From Mesotaenium endlicherianum (taxonomy: Eukaryota; Streptophyta; Zygnematophyceae; Zygnematales; Mesotaeniaceae): a stretch of 64,000 bases of DNA. The DNA lies in contig WELA01013787.1 of the NCBI GenBank assembly GCA_009602735.1, positions 391,874-455,873 of the forward strand, read 5' to 3'. Position 1 is the first letter of the stretch. Every line of letters begins with the position of its first letter. Below the pieces are notes generated by a model. That model worked only from the letters and a program-made list of their open reading frames with translations. It was not told where the DNA came from and ran no database searches. Position numbers and translations under genes: made by a program. This document shows, one piece after another, positions 23,430 through 33,339 of this stretch.

Positions 23430-24616
23430 TAGTCAGGCCGCCGTAGTACTGGGGCGCTCACCAACAGCTCCTTGAGCTTGTCAAACGCCGCCTGCTGCTC
23501 TGGTCCCCATACGTAGGCAACGCCCTTGCGTAGCAAGTCGTTGAGCGGCTTGGCCAGCTCGCTGAACCCAGGCACAAAGTGACGATAGTAGTTGGCGATG
23601 CCAAAGAAGGCCCTCAACTGCGAGTGGTTGGTCGGCGGCGGGATGCCTGTGATGGCCGAGATCTTGGCCAGCTGAGGAGCCAAACCACTGGAAGACAAAA
23701 GATGCCCAAGGTACTCCACCTCTCGGGTCCCAAAGGTGCACTTGCTTGGATGACACTTGAGCCCAACGGCCTCCAAGCGGTCCAGGACTGTAGTGATATG
23801 CGCCACGTGCTCCTCAAACGTCTCACTGGAGATGAGCACGTCATCAATGTAGCACCGGGCAAAGGAGAGCCCTGCCAGCTCCTTATCCATGACTCGCTGG
23901 AAGGTGGCAGGGGCGTTCTTCAAGCCGAAGGGCATAATCCTCCACTCGTAGAGACGCTGCAATCCCCAAAAAGCCGTCTTATGCTGATCCTCCTCCGCAA
24001 TAGATATCTGGTTGAAGCCCTGCCTCAAATCCAGCACCGAGAACCAAGTACAAGCGCCGATGTCGTCGAAGATCTCGTCAGGGGTCGGCATAGGGTATTC
24101 GTCCTGCTCAATGACCTCGTTAAGCTTAAGATAGTCACCGCACATCCTCTTCTCAGACCAGTTGCCTAAGGCGTCCTTCTTAGCTGGCATGACTGTGGGC
24201 GCAGCGTAGGTGGAGGCAGACTCACGAATGAGCTGACACTCCTCTAGCTCGCCTGTCTGCGTGCTGATCAGGTCGTCCTCAAAGCGGCTGTAGCGATAGC
24301 GCTTCTGGAAGATGGGCATGTCTGTCTGGAGGGGTATCCTCATAGGGTCGCCTGTGTAGTGCCTAAGATCGTGCATGCCGCTGGCAAAGCTGGCACTGCG
24401 CCGTGCATCCAGCAATGCCGTTAGCTGAGCAGCCTGTGCCCCAGTGAGAGTCCCCCCCAGCTTCCAAGTAGGGACAGCTGGTGGTGGCTCCTGTGCTGCG
24501 GCTGGCGCCTCCTGCCCTGCTGCTGGCGTGATCTGTGGGGCTGCAGGCGTCACCTGTCCTGCAGGTGGCTGCGCTCGGCCTGCCTTGAGTGCCCTCTCCT
24601 CGGCAGCTGCTGCCAT
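23430..24616 (-). other. Element A reverse transcriptase
   Basis: Recognised by the Gypsy-type series: YRYSRFEDD, a CGDYLKLNEV palm strand, LDLRQGFNQISI, MPFGLKNAPATFQ, the YIDDVL active-site box, YLGHLLSSSGL, and a FGIANYYRHFVPGF connection leading to RNase H. The N-terminal 120 residues are a Pro/Ala-rich linker after the methyltransferase. The usual Gypsy order protease-RT-RNase H-integrase is kept except for the methyltransferase inserted before the RT. Confidence 0.9.
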
Positions 24617-24877
24617 TTGCCCTGCACCACCTGTCGGCGGCGGAGAGCGTGGAAAAAGAAACGGGGAGCGAAACTCCCTGGGTTGCTATGAGGACTCCTG
24701 TCTCCTCCCGCCCCCCCCCAACGAACCAAAACTAGGACTAGGACGCGGCGCAGGCGGCTGCTGGGAAGCTGGACCCTTGCGCTGGGAATGCCAGGTTGTA
24801 CCTGGCGGGGCGCGGCCGTCGCCGTCGGAATCTCGGGTCATGGCGTCGTAGGACTGGTCCATCTCGGGATGACGAGC

Positions 24878-25999
24878 CTAGGAGTAAAGGGGAGTCAGGG
24901 CCTGTGTCTGCAGGAGAAGCCACGTCAAAACGTTGGCATCGATAGCCTGGCCAAGGAGACGCACGCAGTTGACCTCGGTGATGCCGTCCACCCGTGTGAG
25001 GTGCGAAGGGAAGCCCATCGCACGCTCCATCTCCACGGCACGGGGTCGCTGGAACATGCCAGTCTCGAGGTCAATGATCATGCCGCGCTGGTCGCCCACG
25101 TAGGCCGCGCTGTCGTAGCGACTCACGAACGTAGGAAGCGCCCGCGTGACGTCGTAAAAGACCTCACGCTGGGCCTGAAAAGGATGCGGAAGGGCGATCA
25201 CGCGCTGGGCCAGGCGTGCCACGTCGAGGATGGAGTCAATGTTGCGCGTATGGCGTGGATGTGCGGCCGCTAATGCCTCAAGCGTGCCTGGCACGGCCAG
25301 GTTGGTGAAGTAGGCGCGCACACAATGCGCAAAGGAACCGATCTGAGCGGCGTCAATGACTGCCTCACGACCGACGTAGCTGCTGCAGAGGGAAAAGTCG
25401 GCGCTAACGTTGGGCCGAGAATCGTGGCGGACAGCCACGTTCTCCAACACCCAAGCGAGCGTGTGCGGCAGCTGGCGGTCCTCAACCATGTTGAAGACGC
25501 GGAGCAGGTGCCATAACAAGGCCATACGCGGGTCACCGAGCGCGCCGCCCCGTCCCGCAATGGAGAAGCCCTGGCACTCCCAGCCAGCAATGATGAGGTC
25601 GATGGGCCCGAGGCGCGTGATGTGCTCGGCGATAATGTTGCGGATGTCCATGGGTCAGTCAGTCTGGGCGCGGTAGAAGGCATGCTCAGGGAAGAGGTCT
25701 GAGAAACGCTCGTGGCATAAGGCCATCTGCCTGCGGGCGACCTGCTGCGCCTCGCCATCGGGGTCCACGTAGACGTACCGACGTACGGGGATGCCAGCCT
25801 GCAGGGTGGCCAGCAACCCTGTCGCAATGCCGGCAAAGAGCTCGACAAGGACAATGCCGCAGGGACGCTCGTCGAGCTGAGTGGTATAGATAGGCGTAGG
25901 AAGGGGGCCACAGCCCAGGGCGGGATCGTCGGCCTGCGCTGGCGGTGGATAGGAGCGCACCAAACTGTGCTGATGGGGCGCCTTGCGGAGGGCCGCCAC
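24878..25999 (-). other. DNMT3/DRM-like cytosine-5 DNA methyltransferase domain in element A
   Basis: Motif I reads LVELFAGIATGLLATLQAGI, very like the FDGIATG loop of DNMT3. Next come a motif IV-like region with the nucleophile Cys (DLIIAGWECQGFS), motif VI (WVLENV) and a DNMT3-like AYFTNL stretch. Motif IX/X equivalents follow: EMERAMGFPSHLT, close to the DNMT3 ELERIFGFPVHYT, and RLLGQAIDANVL, close to RLLGRSWSVPVI. The domain order (I, IV, VI, then the target-recognition region, then IX-X) is not permuted. It lies between the protease region and the RT on the same strand as the rest of the element, so it is element cargo. Its likely role is to methylate cytosines in DNA, perhaps the element's own copies (inference). 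This is a fossil part of the element and may not be active. Confidence 0.85.
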
Positions 26000-26026
26000 C
26001 GCGAGCTCTGCGTAGTGGCGAGTAAG

Positions 26027-28357
26027 TCAAGGAATGCGCTCGAGCAACGGCTGCGGGCGAGCCGTGCGAGAATGTGCCTGATAAGTGCGCCAGCGCGCAC
26101 GCGCGTCCTGCCATGCCTCCTCGGGCACTGGGCGAGCCAGAACGTGCGCGTCGCGCACGCGCTGCTGCTGCCACCGGTCCCTCGTCCTGTAGTCTGCGTG
26201 GTGTGAAGCGGCGTGGGCCAGCTGCTCTGTGGCGGTGCGCTGGGGCAACTGGGGATGCTGATCAAAGTACGAACGCTGACGCTCGCGAAGATCCGCCTGA
26301 ATGGGCACTGTGCAGACGAAGCGCTCGTCCCAATGTGCCGCCTGTCGAGGACGGACGAGCTGACGTGGGGCGAGTTGGACTCGCGGGCGCAGCGGAGGAA
26401 GAGATGCGAGTCGGACGCGCTCCCGCTGGCTGCGTTGCATGAACCCGGCGCGTGCGGCGTGCGTATGAGGATGACGGTCGCGGGGGCGCGCAGCGGTGCG
26501 GGCCACCTTATGAGGTGGTGACCTAGACGGCCCGTCACCGGCTATGTGGCTACGCGGGACAGCGATAGGCCAGCCAGGCAGCGTCTGGCATAGTGCGTGG
26601 GCTGCAGTGGTGGAGGAAGACTGTGCGTCATGCTCGCGGGTGCGGAGATCGCGCGGACCGTCATACGGCGGTGTGATTGAGCGCGGGCGCGTCTCCCGCA
26701 AAGGAGTGACTTCTCTCTCCTCGCAAAGAGGAGTGACCTCCCGTGCGTCCCTGGGAATGTCGTGCAGAGGCGTGACCTCGCGGGCAGCCCTGGTATGCTC
26801 GCGGATCGGAGTGACCTCGCGTGCGCGCCGGTGTAGTGGCAGAGTGCGGCGTGCGAAGCGTAGAGCTGGCCCGGCGTAGGGGGAAGGACCTGTACGTCGA
26901 GGACTGAGGATGGTGGTTCTGGCCACTGTCTGCTGCGCACGTGTGGCTCGGGGGTCGATGGCAAAGAAAGGAACCGTGGAGGCGGTGCTGGCGAAGGCGC
27001 GACCTGGCCAACCTGGGCCCAGGCTGTTGCCAGCAAACGAGTGCGTGACGTCACGGCACTCGTTGCTGGTCAAACAGTCGTGCTGTATCGGACGACTAGG
27101 CCCGCCGGCGCATAGATGGGCTCGACGAGGATTGGCCGTGGTCTCGTGTGAGAGAGAGTTGAAGCCGGGAGGCCCTGTAGGCTGGCGTCGGACGGGAGCT
27201 GTAGGCGTGGGCGGCGGTGGCTCTGCCGACGGCTGGCGTGCGGGCTCCTCTGCGGCCTCCTGGGACCACTCTTGCCACTCCTCCTCCTCGCTGCTCAAGG
27301 ACGCGTCGTCGGACCTGCCTGGGAACGCTGCCTGCCTGATGGCCTCATCCTCAGACGTGGAAGTGCGTGGCCATGAGTTGCCTGTCCCGTGCAACGGTGC
27401 GGGTGAGGGCGACTTGGAGGCCATGCAATATTGGATGGCGACCCCCACAGGCACGTCATGCCGTACGCGGACGTGTGATCTCGAGGAGGGTCCGCTCGTC
27501 GCAGGAGGCTGTGGCCGAGGTATGGCTGCTACAGCTGTTGCTGCGTCATGTGCGTGCGCTGCAGCAGTTAGGGCAGCCGTGGCAATGGCGTGTGCCTCGA
27601 TGGCGTCTGCCACCATCTGGCGCATCATGGCGTTATGCGCGGCGTAGATCCGCACTCTCTCTCTGGCTTGGGCGGCCAGAGCGTCAGCCTGCTCCTGGGG
27701 CGTGAGGTGGAGCTCGGCACCAGACAGCTCGGGATCCTCCTCCTGCGTCTCCAGTATGTCGGCGCCAACGGAGACCTCGTCATCCTCGCCTCCCCTCTTA
27801 TCGGTCTGAACCACAGACCGACCGTCGTCCAGCGCCATGAAGCCGTAGAGGGCGGACTCAATTGAGCGACGATCCAAGATGTCAAGTGGCACGGATGCAG
27901 TGCGGGTCCCCCCTGACTGCCAGTCGGGTCGATAGAAGACCCGCTTCACCCAGTTATCCACTGCGGCGCCGATAGGAAAGAGAACGTCCTGGCCAAGGAG
28001 CACGTCGAAGGTCTCGGAGCGAGTGACCAACGCATGCCGGTGGATGGTTGTCTTATTCGGAGTGCCGGGCCGAAAGGTGAAGCGAAGGGCCAGTCGCGTG
28101 CGCCCGGTGACGGTCTCGGACGTGCCGACAGCGGTGTTGATCCACGTTGGCGAATCCTCTAGGTCGGCTGACGAGAGGCCAAGCTGGTAGAAGTAGCGCA
28201 GGCTGATGAGGTATGGCTGGGCGCCAATGTTGAACATGATGCGATGCGGGGCCTGCGTGTTGACCAGCACGATACCTTGCAAATTATCCAAAAACGCAGC
28301 GTTAGGCGTGCTAATCATCCTGCGCTCATGCGCAGGTCGCGCGGGTGCGGAGAGCAC
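26027..28357 (-). other. Element A protease-like domain plus disordered region
   Basis: A continuous open frame of 776 codons. Its first ~130 residues look like a retropepsin: a VNTQAPHRIMFNIGAQPYLI flap-like start, a middle beta region, and FDVLLGQDVLFPIG near the end, in the position of the second hydrophobic-Gly motif. The remaining ~600 residues are low-complexity, acidic then Arg/Pro-rich. They contain a run of five to six near-copies of a REVTPL unit (plus coordinates about 26,690-26,850). The protease call rests on fold-like spacing and position and is moderate. The linker is of unknown function. Confidence 0.6.
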
Positions 28358-29369
28358 CGCGGCTGCCGCGTCTGACGTTGGTGGCCGTCAGAGGCGCGCT
28401 GGCTGGCTCTGCGCAATTGGAGCAGTAGTTGGGTCGCTTGCCGTGTGGCCTCCATCGACACGCCGAGCTCCGCGAAGGAGACTGCGGGCATGCGGTGAAG
28501 CGCCAGCGAGATGACCTTGGCGTTGAGCTGCACCGTGGTCATCGGCAAGGCCATCGCGTGAGGCGCGAAGCTGGCGTGTCCAGCACGCGGAACGAGCGGG
28601 GCAGACGCGGCGCCTCCTCCGTGCGACGCCCCTGATCCGGCCCGGCGCGCTTCTGTGCCATCGTTGGGCGTCCGGCTGCCACCAAAGCGTGCTTGTGCCG
28701 TGCGCTGCCGTCTGCTGTGCGGCCTCCAAGTGGCACTGTGCGTGCGCAGCAGACTAGAATGGGGCCGCACGCGGCTGCAACAGCAGGCGTAGTTGCTCGC
28801 ACAGCCAGTAAACAAGCGGCTGGCACACTTGGCGCTGGCGTACCTGGCGCTGGTGCTCCCAGCGCGGATGCACCTGGCGCTGGCGCACCTGGCGCTGGCG
28901 TCGTGGGGGTAGCGAGAGCGAGTGCGGCCGTTCCTAAGCAAGCTTGCGCAGTTGCCAACGCAGGTGCCAGGCATGCTGGCTCAGCTGTCGCTGCTGGCGC
29001 TGCCTCGGTGATCGGATGGCCGCCAGGTGGCGCTGGCCCACCTGATACTGGCGCCGTGAGATGCGCTGGCTCGGGTCCTCCTGCAACTGGCGCCTCGGCA
29101 AACGCTGGTGCCTCCGTCGGAGCAAATGCCAGCGCCGCTTTGGGCGCAGGCGCTTCGGCTGCTGGCACGAACGCCGAAGCTGGCGCAGGCTTGGCTGCTA
29201 GCAGCCCGACAAGTGGCGCTTCGAGGACGTTGCTGGGCCTGCCAGGTCTTTTTTGCCCGACCAGGGCAGGTGGCGGTATCGACTGTCCCAAGCAAGGCAC
29301 GTGGCGCCCTCCAGGTAGCGCGCGCGCTCGCCAGGACCCTCGCCACGATTATCGCGTAGGACCGAGGTT

Positions 29370-30500
29370 CTTGTGCGCAGCCAGTGTTTAAGCCCTGGCT
29401 GTGCGCAGCAGTGTGCGCGCCATCGCAGCTCCGAATGGAGATGCGACTGCACAACGCAACCAAAGATGTCGCCCCCTGACTCAGGATGACAGATCTGCGC
29501 TGGCTAGGCCGGACTGCGTGCGCGTGCCAAATGGCGGCACGTGTGCGCAGCTGCTGTACGCAGCGGCTGACGTGGTTGCCGTGAGGTGGTCGCGTGGCTG
29601 GTTGCTGAGCGAGCCTCGCAGTGAGGTGCGCGGCGTGTGCGGGCGTGTGCAGGCATGTGCAGGTGTGCAGCTGCCGTCAGGCAACGTCTCGCCAGCCGCG
29701 CACGCGTCAGGTGCGACGGCTGCTGGCGCGGCTACTAGGACTGGCGCAGGTGCGGTTGCTGGGAGGCTGCCAAGTGGCACCTCCCAATTGCCCTTGGGGT
29801 TGCGGGGGAGCGTGGCCGGTCCGGCATCAAGGTCCGTGTCGGCTTTCTCGGGCGCCGCTCGTGACGCCCTCCCCCTGGCGCATGCGTACGCCGAGGCCCC
29901 CGTAGCGCAAATTGCGTCGGCGCGGGGGTTTTGTGCGCAGCCAGGGTTTAAGCCCTGGCTTTGCGCAACCGTGATTGTGCCATCGGCGCTCCGCCCGGCG
30001 GTCTGGCCGCAGAGCGTAGTTAGGGATGCTCCCCCGTGACTAGGAATAGCGATTGCGGCCGCCGGATCTGCGCTGGCCGTGCCGGGCTGCGTGCGCGCGC
30101 CACGTGGAAGGACGTGTGCGCAGCTGGCGTGCGCAGCTGCTGCTGTGGCTGCCGGGCTACGGTCCCATAGCTGGCTGCCCGGCAAGCCTCGCGCCACCGT
30201 GTGCGGCGTGAGCGTACGCGTGAGAGTGCAAGTGTGCGCGTGGCTGACGACGGGAGTGGCACGGCCTGCCGGACAAATGGCAAGTGTTGGCGCCTGCTGG
30301 ACCCTGCTACTTGCAGCAACCAGCAGGGGGCGATCATCCTGACGTTGCCGGCTGGTGCGTAGATCTGCGCACGGGCTGGCGACGCATAGAGCAAGGGGCG
30401 CTGCAACCGTGTGTGCTGCAGTCGTGGTACTCGGCTGGCGAGCGCGCCCCGTTGCGACAGCTGCCGCTGCGCTGACTGCCGAAAGCACTGCTGGCGTCAG
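29370..30500 (-). repeat. Imperfect 560-575-bp tandem duplication in element A with a hairpin
   Basis: Two units, about 29,370-29,930 and 29,930-30,500, share landmarks at offsets of 560-575 bp (gatctgcgctggc, cgtgtgcgcagctg). Each unit carries the inverted repeat AGCCAGGG...CCCTGGCT around TTTAAG, at about 29,380-29,402 and 29,940-29,962. The first unit has one change in the left arm. The duplication lies between gag and the protease region. Confidence 0.75.
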
Positions 30501-32277
30501 CAGGGCGGCACAGGCCAAAGGGGCTGATGGAGCCTGCGGCTGTGCTGGCGTGTGTGCCGGACCGTCAAGGGACGCTTCGGAAGCTGCAGCGTCCATGACG
30601 CAGGGTAGCGGGACCACGTGAGCCTGCAGCCTACCATCTGGCAGCCTGATCGATGAGTGCAGCGACTGCTGACGGACATCAGCGCAGAGTGCGCAGGTCT
30701 GGCGAAAGTGTCTGCGCAGACGTTTGCGGTCCTGGTTGCCGTAGCTCTGTCGAGGGACGGGCGCGTGAGAGGCTGCAGCGCTGCTGTGGCGCCAGGTGCC
30801 AGCCTCTGGGGCTGCCACGTATCGGCATCCTGAAAATGCGCAGGAGCTGTGAAGACGCTAGCTGTCGGAGCTGGAGCGGCGGACGGCGGGACGCGTGCGA
30901 AGAGGGCTTTGCACGCGTCGTAACTGTCGGTGGCGACGAGACCACGGAGTCTGGCGATCTCGGCATTGGCCTCTACGAGGGCGTCGTTGACGTCGTCAAA
31001 ACAGTAGTAATCACCTCCGGGAGTCAGTGCGGCGTCCATCGTGGCCGTGGCTGCCGTCATCGAGGGGCATCCACCCGTGCGAGGGTTACGCATGCCCCGA
31101 AGTCCTGCTGCGGGCGCAGGGCCGTCACGAGCACGTCCGTTCTCGACGTCGCGCTTCTTCTGCAGGCATATGATCTGCAGGTGGCCGGCCTTGCCACAGT
31201 AGGTACAGTCACCGGGCTTGCCATTCTGCGCAATAGTGCAGTTCTGGCGAGAGTGGCCCGTCTTCCCGCAAGACCAACAGGGGTCGCTCGTCGTGGCGGC
31301 GATGGAAATGCGGCCACGCGGAGCCCCGCGTTGCTGGGTCTGCTGGGAAAGCTGAGAGCGCTGGGGCTGCTGGGAAAGCTGAGAGCGCTGGGGCTGCTGC
31401 TGCTGCTGGAGCTGGCGAGCCGGAGCTGGGCGCATCGTCGTGGATGGCAGCACCAAAGACTCCTGGCATACGCCCGTGGATGCGAGGCCTACACGGTCGC
31501 TAATGTTGTTCCGTGCGGCGGCCAAGCTCTGCTTCTCGACTGAGAGGTAAGCGTCCTCCAGCGAGTACTCGGAGCCAATGTGGTAGATGAGAGGAGCCAT
31601 GGCTTGCTCCCTCAAACGTGGCTCTACGGCGCGCAAGAAGATCACCGCTGCCTCCCGGTCAGTGACGGTGCCAACGTCTTGGCAAAGGTGCGTCAAGCGT
31701 CGGTACATCATGCGGATGGTCTCGTTCTTGCGGCGGAAGAAGTGGTGCAGCTCGTACACCTTCTCTTTGGTCGCGGCCTGGAACTCCTTCCTAAGGACGT
31801 CCCAGAAGGCCTTGACCGGATCAGCGAGGGAGGTCTCCACTGGGGGTTCCCCCACAGAATCTGTGCGTGCGTAGATCTCGTCACCCTTCTTATGGAATGT
31901 GTCACGGGCCTCGTAGAGGAGATAGCGCATGAGCGTATAGAACACGTCACGCTTAGTGAGCGCGGGCGTCTTAAGCCTCGCGGTCACGAACTCACCCTCG
32001 AACTCTGAAATGTGTCGTCCAGATCACAGGTTCCTGGCCTGCCGCTGAAGCGAAAGAGGGAGGACCTGTCAGTCTTGACCTCGTGGTCACCTGCCATGGG
32101 ATACCAGGAATCGTGGTGAGCCCACTGAGAAGATGGCTTAGGGACAATTACAGGAAGCACAAGTGCCGGCTGCTCCCCTTCAGAGGGTTCAGTGACACAA
32201 CTGAGATCGGAGTCTGAGTCTTCTCCACTAACCCCTTCGTAGTAAGGCTGGTAAGCACGCCCACTACGGATAGGCAT
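30500..32277 (-). other. Element A gag region
   Basis: Contains a Gypsy-type capsid stretch (AFWDVLRKEFQAATKEKVYELHHF, then MMYRRLTHLCQDVG) and two CCHC zinc knuckles, CWSCGKTGHSRQNC and CTYCGKAGHLQIIC, about 31,290-31,160. An acidic N-terminal leader precedes it near 32,277. The rest after the knuckles is Ala/Pro-rich. Confidence 0.8.
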
Positions 32278-32325
32278 ACGATGAAGATTCTAATTGGGTG
32301 CAGGCAAAGAGAGATCTCTTTAGAA

Positions 32326-32536
32326 GTAAGGAGTGTGAATTCTCCAGAGTGAGCACCTCAAGACTATAGTCTGGTAGGAAAACAACTAATGAAGTCTGGC
32401 CCAATAGATCATTGGAAGCACATCATGATCTTCAAGAGTAGTCCTATGGCAGGGGGTATAAGCTGTGATTTTGGAAGCACATCATGATCTTCAAGAGTAG
32501 TCCTATGGCAGGGGGTATAAGCTGTGACTTTGCTCA
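32326..32536 (-). repeat. Remnant of the 5' LTR of element A
   Basis: About 210 bp matching the inner end of the 20,226-21,354 LTR. A segment of about 60 bp (ggaagcacatcatgatcttc and onward) is present twice in tandem here but once in the other LTR. The remnant stops exactly where the element C LTR begins. Confidence 0.75.
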
Positions 32537-33255
32537 TGAAATGAATCGACTTACCAAATAGGCGATTAACAATTAATAAAGATCTTTATATCAGCAAGTA
32601 ATCTTTATGGATTTTCCGTTAACTGATTAAACGGCAAAAGGACAACACACTAGCAGTGAACAACACTCGTAAATCGAATGCGAGTAAACTAGCATCAATA
32701 ATGCAATCAGTAGACTCATACATAAGCAAGGTTAGAAGACAGTGCGTATCAACGGCTTCTCGCCTTGGATTCAGATCCCTCTCAGTAAGCTGTACAAGAG
32801 AGTTGGCCTCGTTTCCGAATCCGAACCCGAGAGCAATGCCTAGCATATGTACATGGAATGAGTTTACTGTTCAACGGCCAGTGCGATGGCACCGCCTACC
32901 CGGGAGTTAACCACGTTGGTAGGACCTCAATTAACCAAATCCACCGCCATCTCCCATCATCCCGAATCGCCATCCATCATAGGGATGTCATCTGGCCATT
33001 CATCTAGCATACCACACTTAGATGCATATCGAGGCCGTTCGCTGCTACCGAGTACGGAAGTCAGCTGGCTGTCAAAGAATGTGTCAGCAAGCTGACTTAA
33101 GCTGACATCGGCCTGCTGCTTCCGGCTGAGTCATTAAACTTATATTAAATGTAAAGTTTAGCAGACTGATCATTAACTAGAGTTCAGCAGGCTGAACCTA
33201 TTTAAGTATATTATTTAAATGAATATTTTGTCAACCAATATACTGATTCATTACA
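32537..33255 (-). repeat. 3' LTR of element C (719 bp)
   Basis: Same length as the partner at 40614-41332. In the minus orientation it follows a purine tract reading aagttggagggat, as expected for the plus-strand primer of a retrotransposon. Its outer end abuts the element A LTR remnant. Confidence 0.9.
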
Positions 33256-33339
33256 ATCCCTCCAACTTATCATGTTGTCGCCTCAACAACACTAACACTA
33301 ATAACAGCGTGCTGTCCCTTCCGTCCCCAGCCTACTGCC

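Larger units (their letters stand above)
20226..32536 (-). mobile_element. Ty3/Gypsy element A carrying a DNA methyltransferase and a PHD finger
   Basis: An unusually long minus-strand element of about 12.3 kb. Parts in its own order: 5' LTR remnant 32,536-32,326; gag about 32,277-30,500 with two CCHC knuckles; a repetitive Pro/Ala/Thr-rich region about 30,500-28,700; a retropepsin-like domain followed by a disordered region, 28,357-26,027; a cytosine-5 DNA methyltransferase about 26,000-24,880; reverse transcriptase about 24,600-23,430 (YIDDVL box); RNase H about 23,400-23,100; integrase with an HHCC finger and DDE core, ending in a PHD finger, 23,100-21,372; a purine tract; 3' LTR 21,354-20,226. 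Most regions keep long open frames, so it looks nearly whole, with a few breaks or frame changes. Some of these could be the programmed frameshifts that Gypsy elements use. Confidence 0.88.

Noticed and set aside
24878-25999. The DNA methyltransferase as an independent host gene
   Set aside because: It lies between the protease-like region and RT of one element, on the same strand and without introns, while host genes here are intron-rich.
24444-27705. Plus-strand open frames over the element A reverse transcriptase, methyltransferase and linker
   Set aside because: No domains, and fully opposite to recognisable minus-strand domains.
28693-29391. Plus-strand Ala/Gly-rich frame of 232 codons
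   Set aside because: Product of an Ala/Pro-coding repeat on the minus strand of element A.
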